Origin: Sulfurimonas sp. HSL3-2
GTDB lineage: Bacteria; Campylobacterota; Campylobacteria; Campylobacterales; Sulfurimonadaceae
NCBI RefSeq assembly: GCF_039645965.1
Contig: NZ_CP147917.1
Span: 1 to 64,000, forward strand
Reading direction: 5' to 3'
DNA length: 64,000 nucleotides
Shown: one piece after another, positions 20,412 through 28,834 of the stretch
Numbering within the stretch: the stretch's first letter is position 1
Layout: every line of letters begins with the position of its first letter
Program-made: the position numbers and the translations under genes
The notes under the pieces: generated by a model
What the model was told of the DNA's origin: nothing
Seen by the model: only the letters and a program-made list of their open reading frames with translations
The model's database searches: none

Positions 20412-21680
20412 TTATCTATGCATCTGTAATGCTTTTTGAATCATCTGATCACCTGTCGTTACAAGCTTTGCATTCGCATCGTAAGCACGTTGGAAGATAA
20501 TGAGTTCAGTCAATCCTACTTCCGTACTTACATTTGAACTTTCAAGTTTGTTGTTTATAACGCTCGCTCCAAGGATATTGTTTCCGTTCGCATCTTGAAA
20601 AAAGATCGGTTTACCGCTGTTTTGACTCTCTAGAAAACGTGAACCGTCTATCTGGCTCAGACCCTGATCATTTTGAAAATGAAAAACTCCGATCTTAGCC
20701 ATAGATACTTGGCGGCCGTTTGTAAATGTAGCGATCACCTCGGCGTTATGATTGATATCGTATCCGACCAGCTCACCTGCTTCCAGACCATTTGATTGGC
20801 TTGATGCGGTCACGGTGTTAGTATTTGAAACGATCCCGTTATAGCCGGTTCCAAGGTCAATGTTGACTGTTGTACCGTTGTTGTTTATGCTGTTAAGCGT
20901 CGAGCTGACAAGAGCACCTGTAGAGTCAAAAGTAAGAACACCTGTTTGTGTGTCATAAAGTGTGCTTGGCGTTGAAAGAGTAGCAGGAGAGCTTGCAGTA
21001 GCTACGACATCCCATGATGAACCTACGGCAGGCTGCGGTACGGTTTTTGTAAACGTCAGATCAAGGACATTCTTGTTGCCGTTTGCATCGACCATCTTCG
21101 CGCCCATCTTTCTTACCTCGTCCAGTTGACCGAGATTACCTTTAAAAGATGTCAGTGTTGTCGGTTCTGCAGGGTATGTCAAACTCTCCGGCAGTTTTAT
21201 ACTTGTTTGTGTATCTACGTTGCCCATAGTAGTAGTTGTATTTTTTGATGTTAGTACATTGTTAGCGTCAAAGTTATTTGAAAGTGTGCCTAAGACATAC
21301 TGACCGTCAGCATTTACCAAGTCTCTTGAAGCATCGAATCCGAAGTTCCCAGCTCTTGTGTACATAACCTGCCCGTTTCCTTGAACACCGAACCAGCCGT
21401 CACCTTCGATAGCCAGATCCGTGCTGCTGTCAGTTAACATTAAAGAGCCTGCATGCATAAGTGTCGGAGTAGCCTGAAGTGTTGAACCGAGACCCACGGT
21501 AGAGTTAACGGGAGAACCGCCGGAACCTGTTGAAAGAGCATTTTCAAATAGAGATTTAAACTCTATACCATTGCTTTTAAAACCATATGTGTCAATATTT
21601 GCAAGGTTGTTTGATGTGACATCGATACCGGCCTGCTGACTTTGAAGGCCGATGATCCCTGTATAAAATGCTTGGTTCAT
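20412..21680 (-). CDS. flagellar hook-basal body protein, FlgE2-type
   Basis: The 422-residue protein has the hook/rod N-terminal motif FYTGIIGLQSQQAGIDVTSNNLANIDTYGFKSNGIEF and the C-terminal helix EVGLTELIIFQRAYDANAKLVTTGDQM, with a central FlgE-type D2 segment. It is the second of two FlgE-like proteins in the cluster. The order fliK-flgD-this gene matches HP0906-HP0908 of H. pylori, where the last is called FlgE2. Its length, close to enteric FlgE, is shorter than its neighbour's. It starts two bases after flgD ends. Confidence 0.88.
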   Translation of the reverse strand: MNQAFYTGIIGLQSQQAGIDVTSNNLANIDTYGFKSNGIEFKSLFENALSTGSGGSPVNSTVGLGSTLQATPTLMHAGSLMLTDSSTDLAIEGDGWFGVQGNGQVMYTRAGNFGFDASRDLVNADGQYVLGTLSNNFDANNVLTSKNTTTTMGNVDTQTSIKLPESLTYPAEPTTLTSFKGNLGQLDEVRKMGAKMVDANGNKNVLDLTFTKTVPQPAVGSSWDVVATASSPATLSTPSTLYDTQTGVLTFDSTGALVSSTLNSINNNGTTVNIDLGTGYNGIVSNTNTVTASSQSNGLEAGELVGYDINHNAEVIATFTNGRQVSMAKIGVFHFQNDQGLSQIDGSRFLESQNSGKPIFFQDANGNNILGASVINNKLESSNVSTEVGLTELIIFQRAYDANAKLVTTGDQMIQKALQMHR

Positions 21681-21682
21681 GA

Positions 21683-22342
21683 CTAGTAAACCTCTTTAAT
21701 ATCCGCAAGAGAAACAAAACCGGAACCCACTCTTAAAAGAGTGTTAGAACCGTCGAATTTTACAGACTCGATAGGGTATGCCCCGACTCTTGTCCCTTGT
21801 GTCTGATTGTTAGCATCCAGATAAGTCGCATTGACATGGTAAAGTCCTGCATCGACAGTATTGCCCGCCGTGTCTTTACCGTCCCATGTAAATTGATAGA
21901 CACCTTTTGGATTTGTCCCGATATCGATAGTATCCACGGTATTGCCGTTGGTATCGGTGATGGTGATAGTCCCGCTTTGTGCATCGGACGGAAAGTACAT
22001 CTCAAAATCCGTAGAGGTACCGTCACCGTTAGCAGAAACAGTGTCATACCCAAGATCGGCAGTTTTACCGATAGCAGATATTGTCGAGAACTGCTGAGAG
22101 TTTTGTAAAGATGCAGAGAGAGTCTCTAACGCTTTGTTAGTATTATCAGAAGACTCTAACGTTGCCAGCTGAGATGTCTGCTGCAAGATCTTGTCCGTAT
22201 CCATAGGTGCGGTCGGGTCTTGGTACTGCAACTCTGTTAGAAGCAGTTTTAAGAAGTCGTCTTTACCGAGGATCCCTTTTGGATTTGTACCGGCAGGCTG
22301 GTTATTTACACTTGATGTCGACGTTGTATCTACAGTTGTCAT
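21683..22342 (-). CDS. flgD: flagellar hook assembly (capping) protein FlgD
   Basis: Scaffold protein that caps the growing hook and guides FlgE assembly. The 219-residue product has the FlgD N-terminal motif LGKDDFLKLLLTELQYQDPTAPMDTDKILQQTSQLATLES. A FlgD Ig-like/tudor domain follows, with GVYQFTWDGKDTAGNTVDAGLYHVNATY. The length is typical. It is the middle gene of a minus-strand operon and starts 10 bases after fliK. Confidence 0.93.
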   Translation of the reverse strand: MTTVDTTSTSSVNNQPAGTNPKGILGKDDFLKLLLTELQYQDPTAPMDTDKILQQTSQLATLESSDNTNKALETLSASLQNSQQFSTISAIGKTADLGYDTVSANGDGTSTDFEMYFPSDAQSGTITITDTNGNTVDTIDIGTNPKGVYQFTWDGKDTAGNTVDAGLYHVNATYLDANNQTQGTRVGAYPIESVKFDGSNTLLRVGSGFVSLADIKEVY

Positions 22343-22352
22343 GATTTATCCT

Positions 22353-23795
22353 TTATATGTATCGTGGGACCACGATCTCTAAAGAGCTTAGTATCTCTTC
22401 ATTCGTCTCATCATTATCAAAATACTCGTAAGCTTTTTTTGCATTTTCTTTATGATGACCACTTTGTTGCTGCTGTTGACCTTGATTGTCAGACGAGCTA
22501 TTGAAGTTCAATGAAGCATTATTCATTCCATTTTGATTCAGCTGGACTTTCAGATCATTTGCATTTTGAGCCAATGTATTGATGGCTGCCGAGTTGGATG
22601 AGATGTTTACATGTACGTTCTTACCGCGCTGTATGACCGTTAGGTCGACTTCACCGAATTTTGCAGGATTGAGTTTGACTTTTATCCTTGTAAAAGGCGG
22701 TTTGTAGTCCTCTATCGCCTGTTTTATATCATGCGCCAGATACTTGACCATCTGTTTTGCCTCATTGATCTTAACGCCGAGATCCTGATCTACATCTTTT
22801 GTATGTATGGAGTGCTCACCGTGAGAAAAAGCCGGTTTTACAGTAGATGCATCTGCCGGCGTCTGTATGTTTATATTTTTATTATCCGAAGTCTCTCCAT
22901 GCAGAAGCTGACTTAAGACGGACGAATGCGTCTTGTGTTTTGATTCTATCTTTGATTCTGTTTTTGTTTCCAGATTTAAAGGTCTGGTATTGATGTTTTT
23001 TTCTCCGTGAAGCAGTGCTCGTAGCGCGCTGTCACTCTTCTCCGGTGCTTTTTCGGTTTTGAGCTGTTTTTTATCGACGAGCTCTGCCGTCGTATGCGAT
23101 GAAGCGACGTTTTGAGAGAGTTTGAACAGAGATACTTTTTTTAGGGTTGTATCTTCAGAGGGTTGCGTTAAAGGCTGAGCTTTGACCTCTGCTACGGTAT
23201 TTTTTGTTTCAGTTTTTTGAGCGTTTGGAGTCTCTTTTAGAGATACTTTTTTTGTAGTAACCGCATCTTCAAGCTTTATATCTTTCTTGCTTTTTGCCTG
23301 AACCGTCTCAATAGTTATCTTCTCTACATCGATGCCGATCTTTTTTGCAAGTGCAACAAGACCTTTTGTAGTTTTTGGAAGCTCTTTGATCTCGCCTTGT
23401 TTATATGCAAGAGAGTTTTTGATCTGATCTTTTAGATACTCTCTTGCGTCTTTGATGGCATTTTTTAATGATTTTGCATCCATCATCGTTGTGAGTTCGG
23501 GATTGATTATGAACCCTTTTGTATCTTGAGTGTTGTCATTTTTTAAAAGAGATAGCAGTTCACCCTTTTTTGAGCTATCTTTTGCATCGGCTTTTGTTTC
23601 TGTCGATTCTTTTGCATCATCAAGATGAAGCGCTAATGCTCCCTCTTTTAAAGTTTTTTGGTCTGCTTTTTGTGCAGATGAGATAGATTGTAGAAGTTTG
23701 GAAAAATCATTTGCATCGCTCTTGCCGGACTTATCGGTTAAAGGAAGTTGCGGCTGTGAAGATGATTTATCTACTTTTGTCGCTGACATTATCAT
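22353..23795 (-). CDS. fliK: flagellar hook-length control protein FliK
   Basis: Molecular ruler that sets hook length and switches export specificity. The 480-residue product has a long, low-complexity, Lys/Ser/Thr-rich N-terminal part and a C-terminal Flg_hook domain. The latter contains PPFTRIKVKLNPAKFGEVDLTVIQRGKNVHVNISSNSAAI, the conserved L.P..LG.v.v.i core. The C terminus is Gln-rich. The start at 23795 is supported by GGAG seven bases upstream. It heads the fliK-flgD-flgE2 operon behind a sigma-54 promoter. Confidence 0.9.
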   Translation of the reverse strand: MIMSATKVDKSSSQPQLPLTDKSGKSDANDFSKLLQSISSAQKADQKTLKEGALALHLDDAKESTETKADAKDSSKKGELLSLLKNDNTQDTKGFIINPELTTMMDAKSLKNAIKDAREYLKDQIKNSLAYKQGEIKELPKTTKGLVALAKKIGIDVEKITIETVQAKSKKDIKLEDAVTTKKVSLKETPNAQKTETKNTVAEVKAQPLTQPSEDTTLKKVSLFKLSQNVASSHTTAELVDKKQLKTEKAPEKSDSALRALLHGEKNINTRPLNLETKTESKIESKHKTHSSVLSQLLHGETSDNKNINIQTPADASTVKPAFSHGEHSIHTKDVDQDLGVKINEAKQMVKYLAHDIKQAIEDYKPPFTRIKVKLNPAKFGEVDLTVIQRGKNVHVNISSNSAAINTLAQNANDLKVQLNQNGMNNASLNFNSSSDNQGQQQQQSGHHKENAKKAYEYFDNDETNEEILSSLEIVVPRYI

Positions 23796-23841
23796 ATCTA
23801 TTCTCCAAATTTCTCTACATGTAAGAGAGTTTTTGAGATAA

Positions 23842-23858
23842 AAGCAATTTTTATACCA
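23842..23858 (-). promoter_or_regulatory. sigma-54 promoter of the fliK-flgD-flgE2 operon
   Basis: The minus strand reads TGGTATAAAAATTGCTT, with GG and GC ten bases apart as required for RpoN. It lies about 47-63 bases upstream of fliK. The 3' half TTGCTT is identical to that of the flgE promoter. Confidence 0.75.
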
Positions 23859-23954
23859 TAATGTTTTTTTCAGATGTAATCAAGATGTAATCATACTCCT
23901 GTAAAATTTCTCCATCGTGTTTGTCACCACGATTTCATTTCATTCTTCAAAGAA

Positions 23955-24016
23955 GCAATAGAACCCTTCCCTTTCTATCTTCGAACTTAGCGATAGAACC
24001 TGTCCCTTTCTATCGC
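23955..24016. repeat. tandem pair of hairpin repeats in the fliK upstream gap
   Basis: Two 27-base units start 35 bases apart, at 23955-23981 and 23990-24016. The second is a perfect hairpin with arms GCGATAGAA/TTCTATCGC and loop CCTGTCCCT. The first keeps a six-base ATAGAA/TTCTAT core stem and a similar loop CCCTTCCCT. This is the main structured element in the 313-base gap between fliK and the divergent gene at 24109. The rest of the gap is AT-rich, with a sigma-54 promoter at 23842 and a -10 box at 24097. Function is unknown. Confidence 0.6.
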
Positions 24017-24096
24017 TTGCAATCACAAAAATATAATTTTTAACAAAAATGTTAATTTGATGTGAATAAATCAAGTATAAATATGTAAAAACTTGA

Positions 24097-24102
24097 TACA
24101 AT
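24097..24102 (+). promoter_or_regulatory. -10 element abutting the start of the next gene
   Basis: TTGATACAATT places a TACAAT -10 box only six bases before the ATG at 24109, and there is no Shine-Dalgarno sequence. This suggests a leaderless transcript. Confidence 0.5.
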
Positions 24103-24108
24103 TATCGC

Positions 24109-24561
24109 ATGATTACATTAAACCTTATAATGGCTGTTTTAGGACTTTTAATCGTTTTGGTCGTACTGATATTTTTGATCGTCAAACCAAATGAAGAGAT
24201 AACTAAGACGATAACCACTAAATTATCAATACAAGAACCGGTCAAAGAAACGAAAACAAAAGAGTTTGATTTTGAGTCACTTAGAAAGATTATTAAAAAT
24301 AAAAGAAGTAATGCAAAACAGTTGGAAGAGGCATTAGAACTTATAATCAAGTATCACGGAAATATCCATCCAAGACTCGGTGTACGTGCACATCCTGATT
24401 TTGACAGATATATGGATGTCCTTTTTACGATATGCAGACACAAAAACGCCACTTCAAAGATGATCGTGAAGTTCGATAAAGAGCTTGCAGCACTGAATCC
24501 GGATTATGTGAAAGAGATAAACGACGCGATAGCAAGAGGATTAAACTCCAGAGGAGCTTAA
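24109..24561 (+). CDS. small membrane-anchored protein of unknown function
   Basis: The 150-residue product has one N-terminal membrane helix (about residues 5-26) with a short or absent periplasmic tail. A charged linker follows, and then a helical cytoplasmic domain from about residue 50 containing KYHGNIHPRLGVRAHPDFDRYMDVLFTICRHKNATSKMIVKFDKEL. I do not recognise the domain. It is transcribed divergently from fliK and its last four bases overlap the end of the convergent lapD gene. The start has a -10 box six bases upstream and no ribosome-binding site. Confidence 0.65.
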   Translation: MITLNLIMAVLGLLIVLVVLIFLIVKPNEEITKTITTKLSIQEPVKETKTKEFDFESLRKIIKNKRSNAKQLEEALELIIKYHGNIHPRLGVRAHPDFDRYMDVLFTICRHKNATSKMIVKFDKELAALNPDYVKEINDAIARGLNSRGA

Positions 24562-26480
24562 CTCAGCATCTCCGTCACTCTCCCTTGAACTTTATCTATA
24601 CGTATCGCTTGGAGTTTTTCAAGCGATTCCTTGTCCATGACTCCTGTCGCTATAAGGTCTATGCCTATCGAGTCTGCCACGACTTGAAGTGAAGAGAGGT
24701 CTTGAGTCGTCTGACTCAGTAAGTACTCGATCTCAGCTTTTATATATGCCGGTCTTAACTCTTTTAGATATCTGTAGTCTTCCGATTCCCCGATAAACTC
24801 AAATACTCCCAGCTGTATGTTATGAAGTTCAAACAGCTCTTTATATAACTGCAGGTTTTCAGAGTCAGCGCTTAAGGCTTTATCCGGGAGTTCGATTATC
24901 AGCTTAAAGGGCAGATCTTTAGCATACTTGTCAAGAAGATGTTTGAGTTCTGAAAATGTCAGTGTATCTTCAAGGTACTGACTGGAGAGTCTGAGTGAAC
25001 ATACTGATCCTTTTAGTTCAGCATTAGGCTCTTTAAATATCTTCACAAGAGCTTTTTTATATATCTCTATATCAAGTCCAAGCGTGATGGCAGGCGCAAT
25101 AAACTTACCGTATGAGTATTTTTGACCGTCTTGAGAGATGATAGCGATTGTCAGGACATTATGGATGACCTCTTTTGTTCCTGCATTCACGGCCTTGTAC
25201 GTGTCAAAATGGATCGTATTGTGTTGGATCGCAAAATCTATAACTTCACGCCACTCCTCTTTCCCCATGATCTCGGCATCAGATTCTGTTTTATGGAAGT
25301 AGACATGAGTCTTGTCCGTAAAGAGTTTGGCCTGAGAGAGTGCATAATCGGATGCACTGAGCAGTTGAGAGACCGTCTGTTTATGGTTGTACTCATAAAC
25401 ACCGAAAGTGAGGAATGTTTTTGTCCTGTCAAGGTCTTTGCTTAGTAAGATGTCACTTGCATGACTCATATACTCTGCTATAGAGATACCGTTTACTTCA
25501 CTGCATCTAGGAAGAAGGATAAAAAACTCGGTACCGTTCATACGTACGACCAGAGAGTTCTCAAAATCGTTAGAGTGCTGTTTTAGCATTCTTGCAATAT
25601 CTTCATACAGTTTGTCCACTTTTTGACGGCCGAGTATCTTGTTTGCTTCCTGTACGCCGTTTACACTGAGCATGATACAGACCCCGCTTGGTATCTGTGC
25701 ATCAATTTTGAGGTATTCGGGCAGTTTGTTTAGCAGGTACTTTCTGTTGTACAGGCCCGTAGCTTCATCTTTATACATAAGTTCCGATTGACGGCGGAGT
25801 GCATCATTGGCTTTGTTAAAGATATCTTCCACTTTTTTGACCATGATGTTCATCGCTTTTACCACTTCGCTGAAGTCTTTTGTATACGGCAGATACTCTT
25901 GGATAATGAATCTGTTGTTAGAGATAGCGTCGGCTTGATGGCGTATCTCTTTTAGCGGTCTTAGAAGTACGATAAGCAAGATATACAAGATGACCACGGA
26001 GATCACGAATGTGATCGAAAAGGAGACCGCAAGTGAGCATAGTATCTCATAAAGATGCTGATAGGCATCAGAAGTAGAGCTTTGGACATTTAAAATGCCT
26101 ATAGGATTCCATCCTGCCGATACGTTAGCAGAAGCGACGGGCGCCTTGATAGGGATCATCTCTATAAACCAGTTTGGAACATCTATGGTCTTCTCTTCAC
26201 TGTGACGTTCATACAAAAGCTCTCCGTTCATATCCATAAGAGTGATGTTTTGATATGAACCGTTGTCAAAGTTCGCATTTATCATAGTCGACATCATAGA
26301 GATATTGCCGTTGGCACTGGCAAGTGAGAGGCTTAGAGACGTAGCGGTGTTCTTTGCATCGGCATACAGCTGTTCCTGCACTGAATCTGTGGAGTTTTTA
26401 AAATTTACTCCTAACACGATGATAAATATACTTATCAGTAAAAGAGTGACTAAAAAAGATAGTTGTTTATAGAGAGTCAT
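24558..26480 (-). CDS. lapD: LapD-type c-di-GMP receptor (degenerate GGDEF-EAL)
   Basis: Inner-membrane receptor that, when c-di-GMP is bound, sequesters the periplasmic protease LapG and so keeps adhesins on the surface. The 640-residue product has a membrane helix at about 6-25 and a periplasmic LapD/MoxY-type domain with APVASANVSAGWNPIGILNV, then a second helix and a HAMP-like segment. Its GGDEF domain signature has decayed to MNGTEF, and its EAL domain lacks an EAL motif, consistent with binding rather than catalysis. It overlaps lapG by four bases, which strongly supports the assignment. Confidence 0.88.
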   Translation of the reverse strand: MTLYKQLSFLVTLLLISIFIIVLGVNFKNSTDSVQEQLYADAKNTATSLSLSLASANGNISMMSTMINANFDNGSYQNITLMDMNGELLYERHSEEKTIDVPNWFIEMIPIKAPVASANVSAGWNPIGILNVQSSTSDAYQHLYEILCSLAVSFSITFVISVVILYILLIVLLRPLKEIRHQADAISNNRFIIQEYLPYTKDFSEVVKAMNIMVKKVEDIFNKANDALRRQSELMYKDEATGLYNRKYLLNKLPEYLKIDAQIPSGVCIMLSVNGVQEANKILGRQKVDKLYEDIARMLKQHSNDFENSLVVRMNGTEFFILLPRCSEVNGISIAEYMSHASDILLSKDLDRTKTFLTFGVYEYNHKQTVSQLLSASDYALSQAKLFTDKTHVYFHKTESDAEIMGKEEWREVIDFAIQHNTIHFDTYKAVNAGTKEVIHNVLTIAIISQDGQKYSYGKFIAPAITLGLDIEIYKKALVKIFKEPNAELKGSVCSLRLSSQYLEDTLTFSELKHLLDKYAKDLPFKLIIELPDKALSADSENLQLYKELFELHNIQLGVFEFIGESEDYRYLKELRPAYIKAEIEYLLSQTTQDLSSLQVVADSIGIDLIATGVMDKESLEKLQAIRIDKVQGRVTEMLS

Positions 26481-27094
26481 ATTTTTCCTTTTTTTGTGTT
26501 TTGAATCAGATCATCCCACTTCTTTGTAGTTTTTTGGTGGGCTTTTTTTGCCGCTTTAGAAAGGATATCGCCGTTGAAGTTATAGATAGGTATAAGGTCA
26601 GGGCGTTTACTAGCCGGAAGTACAAAGCGGTTGTTATTGTCTAAAATAAGCGGTTCTGAAGTAGGCGTCTCAAAATATGTCAGTACCATATGCGCCTCTT
26701 TGAACTGAGTCGATTTTACATAAGTAAAATACATCTTTTTAGGGTCAATACCAAGGTATTTAAGTGCAAAGAACTTTGCAATCACATAGTCTTCACAATC
26801 TCCGGCATCACGTGCTAAAAACTCCCAAGGCGTAGCCCAGTAATCAGACATCTTGTAGTTTTGCATGTCTGATTTGTACCTTACCTGGTTAAAAAAAGTG
26901 TTTATAGTGTTTAGCTTGATTATCGTGCTTTTATTTTTTAAGGCGTCCAGTCTTTGCTGCATATCGATAAATCTGTTTTCGGCAAATTTATTGTATTTTT
27001 TTTCTACATTTTTTATGATGCTTTGCGATACATACGCTTCGGCTTCTGCAAATGTAAGTGCCAATAATAAGACTAATAGGTGCTTAAAAAACAT
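26477..27094 (-). CDS. lapG: LapG-type periplasmic cysteine protease
   Basis: Bacterial transglutaminase-like cysteine protease that cleaves the N-terminal anchor of large LapA-type adhesins to release biofilm cells. The 205-residue product has a signal peptide (about residues 1-20) and the catalytic triad Cys100 in ARDAGDCEDYV, His135 in KEAHMVL and Asp152 in LILDNNNRF. It is co-transcribed with lapD. No LapA-like adhesin or type I secretion genes are in the window. A TATAAT box lies seven bases before the ATG, with no Shine-Dalgarno. Confidence 0.9.
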   Translation of the reverse strand: MFFKHLLVLLLALTFAEAEAYVSQSIIKNVEKKYNKFAENRFIDMQQRLDALKNKSTIIKLNTINTFFNQVRYKSDMQNYKMSDYWATPWEFLARDAGDCEDYVIAKFFALKYLGIDPKKMYFTYVKSTQFKEAHMVLTYFETPTSEPLILDNNNRFVLPASKRPDLIPIYNFNGDILSKAAKKAHQKTTKKWDDLIQNTKKGKI

Positions 27095-27117
27095 AGTGAT
27101 GATTATATCACATAATC

Positions 27118-28626
27118 TTATTGATGCCTTGCCTGACGCTTGTTAAAATGAGAGCTTTTACTCTCTACCTCTTGCTTCTCCTGCGTATAAAACGGTTTTA
27201 GGTATTTTGGTACAGCTCGGCCTTTTACTTTTAAGATGTCGTTTATCATCGCTTCTGCGACGCGTTCTTCTGCACAGTTTTGTTTACATGTAAGGTATGA
27301 AAAAAGCAGCTCGGCCTGTCTGTCAAGAGAGATCTTGTACGTGGATGCAGTCTGTTCATATATCCATAAGCTAAAATCGGAAAAACTGCTGTATATCTTG
27401 CCATCGCTCTTTAAAAGCTGCATCGAATTTTTGAAGTTTCCGCTGTTGTAGTAGATATCCCAAAACCTTGCGAAACGCTTCATATTCTGGATATCTTTAA
27501 AACTGAGTTCACGCGTTTTTAGTATGTCGTACGGAGGCGTGTCGGAGTAGACCATCCCAAATGTCTCGTCATGTCGTGCTATTGTCGTACCGGAGAGCTT
27601 TTTGAGTATCCCTATCTGTATCTCGCAGCTGCTCATCTGTGTCAGTGCGTCAAGATTTCTGCCAAAACTCTCCAGATCCTCACCCGGCAGACCGACGATG
27701 AGGTCTAGGTGGATATGAGCCGTAGTGCGAGTCTCTAAAAACTCTATGTTCTCTTTTATCTTGTCAAGCTTAAGTGGTCTGTTGATGTTATTTGCTATCT
27801 CATTATTTAGAGTCTGTATTCCGATCTCAAGCTGAAGTGCGCCGTGAGGAAAGCGTGTGATCTTCTCTTTAATAGAGTCTGGAAAATGGTCGGGAATGAC
27901 TTCGAAATGGGCAAAATACTCCTCATCTTTACTAAGGAAAAAGTCTAATATACGGTTTGCCAGACGCATATTGATATTAAAAGTCCTGTCGACGAACTTG
28001 AAGTTTCTTGCGCCTCTTTGCCAAAGTACTTCAAACTCCTCTATCAGTTTATCAAGATCGAAACTGCGTATCTTCTCATCTATGGAGGAGAGACAAAACT
28101 CGCAAAGAAATGGACAGCCGCGGGAAGCTTCGACATAGATATATCTGTTTTTTATATCTTCGTCGGTGTAGTATTTGTACGGGAGTTCTACGGATTTCAG
28201 GTTTTCTATGACGGGTTTGATGATACGCTGTTCTATTTTTTCACCCGATGTTATCTTTTTTGCAAGGTTGTAAAAGGAGGTGTCCCCTTCACCCTGAATG
28301 ATAAAATCTGCCGCACTGAAATCAACACGGAACGGCTCATAACTTACCTCTGGACCACCGAGGATGATCGTCGTATCAGGTGCGACTTTTTTGATGATCT
28401 CTATAAGCTCTTTTACCTCGCTTGCATTCCAGATATAGACGCCGATACCGATGATGGAAGGATTCTCATCGAGAATGTTTTCAGCGACTGACTGGAGGGC
28501 GTCATTGATGCTGAACTCCATGATCTTCGTCTTACATGTAAGCTCGTTCATATTGGCATAGATATATCTGAGTCCGAGTGAAGAGTGCGTAAAACGAGAG
28601 TTTAAAGTGGTTAAAATTATATTCAT
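27118..28626 (-). CDS. B12-binding-domain radical SAM protein (DUF4080 type)
   Basis: The 502-residue protein has an N-terminal Rossmann-like B12-binding domain, including IIGIGVYIWNASEVKELI and TIILGGPEVSYEP. A radical SAM domain follows, with the 4Fe-4S motif CPFLCEFC in EASRGCPFLCEFCLSS. A C-terminal helical region resembles DUF4080. Members of this family are often methylthiotransferase- or methyltransferase-like, but substrates are mostly unknown. It starts with a TATAAT box five bases before the ATG and no ribosome-binding site. It ends 23 bases before lapG on the same strand, in a separate functional context. Confidence 0.85.
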   Translation of the reverse strand: MNIILTTLNSRFTHSSLGLRYIYANMNELTCKTKIMEFSINDALQSVAENILDENPSIIGIGVYIWNASEVKELIEIIKKVAPDTTIILGGPEVSYEPFRVDFSAADFIIQGEGDTSFYNLAKKITSGEKIEQRIIKPVIENLKSVELPYKYYTDEDIKNRYIYVEASRGCPFLCEFCLSSIDEKIRSFDLDKLIEEFEVLWQRGARNFKFVDRTFNINMRLANRILDFFLSKDEEYFAHFEVIPDHFPDSIKEKITRFPHGALQLEIGIQTLNNEIANNINRPLKLDKIKENIEFLETRTTAHIHLDLIVGLPGEDLESFGRNLDALTQMSSCEIQIGILKKLSGTTIARHDETFGMVYSDTPPYDILKTRELSFKDIQNMKRFARFWDIYYNSGNFKNSMQLLKSDGKIYSSFSDFSLWIYEQTASTYKISLDRQAELLFSYLTCKQNCAEERVAEAMINDILKVKGRAVPKYLKPFYTQEKQEVESKSSHFNKRQARHQ

Positions 28627-28739
28627 AATGGATTATATCAAATTTGGATTTAAGAGGATGGTTTAAAGATAAAGGGACTAAGCATAAAAGGGGGTGAAAT
28701 TAGCTTAGCCACACTTTAAATTTTTAAGGAGTGTATAAA

Positions 28740-28796
28740 ATGAAAATCTTCAAAAATGTTAAGGGGAGAACATATTTGAGATTTAAAAGTATATGA
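28740..28796 (+). CDS. possible 18-residue basic peptide
   Basis: A tiny ORF, starting MKIFKNVKGR, lies in the 208-base gap between two minus-strand genes. It has a good AAGGAG eight bases before the ATG, which is the only reason to consider it. The product would be strongly basic (five Lys/Arg pairs and singles in 18 residues). No promoter was placed with confidence. An inverted repeat CTAAGC/GCTTAG lies upstream at 28679 and 28702. It may equally be chance. Confidence 0.2.
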   Translation: MKIFKNVKGRTYLRFKSI

Positions 28797-28834
28797 TGTT
28801 AAAGTTAATGATTTGTAAATGTTAAATCATATCA

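Noticed and set aside
23955-24016. CRISPR array
   Set aside because: Only two units, 35 bases apart, with diverged hairpin sequence and no cas genes nearby.
24558-27094. LapD/LapG as a two-component or toxin pair
   Set aside because: The catalytic triad of LapG and the LapD periplasmic fold identify the known adhesin-release system.
28018-28491. 157-codon plus-strand ORF opposite the radical SAM gene
   Set aside because: Overlaps a gene with intact B12 and radical SAM motifs; no initiation signals.
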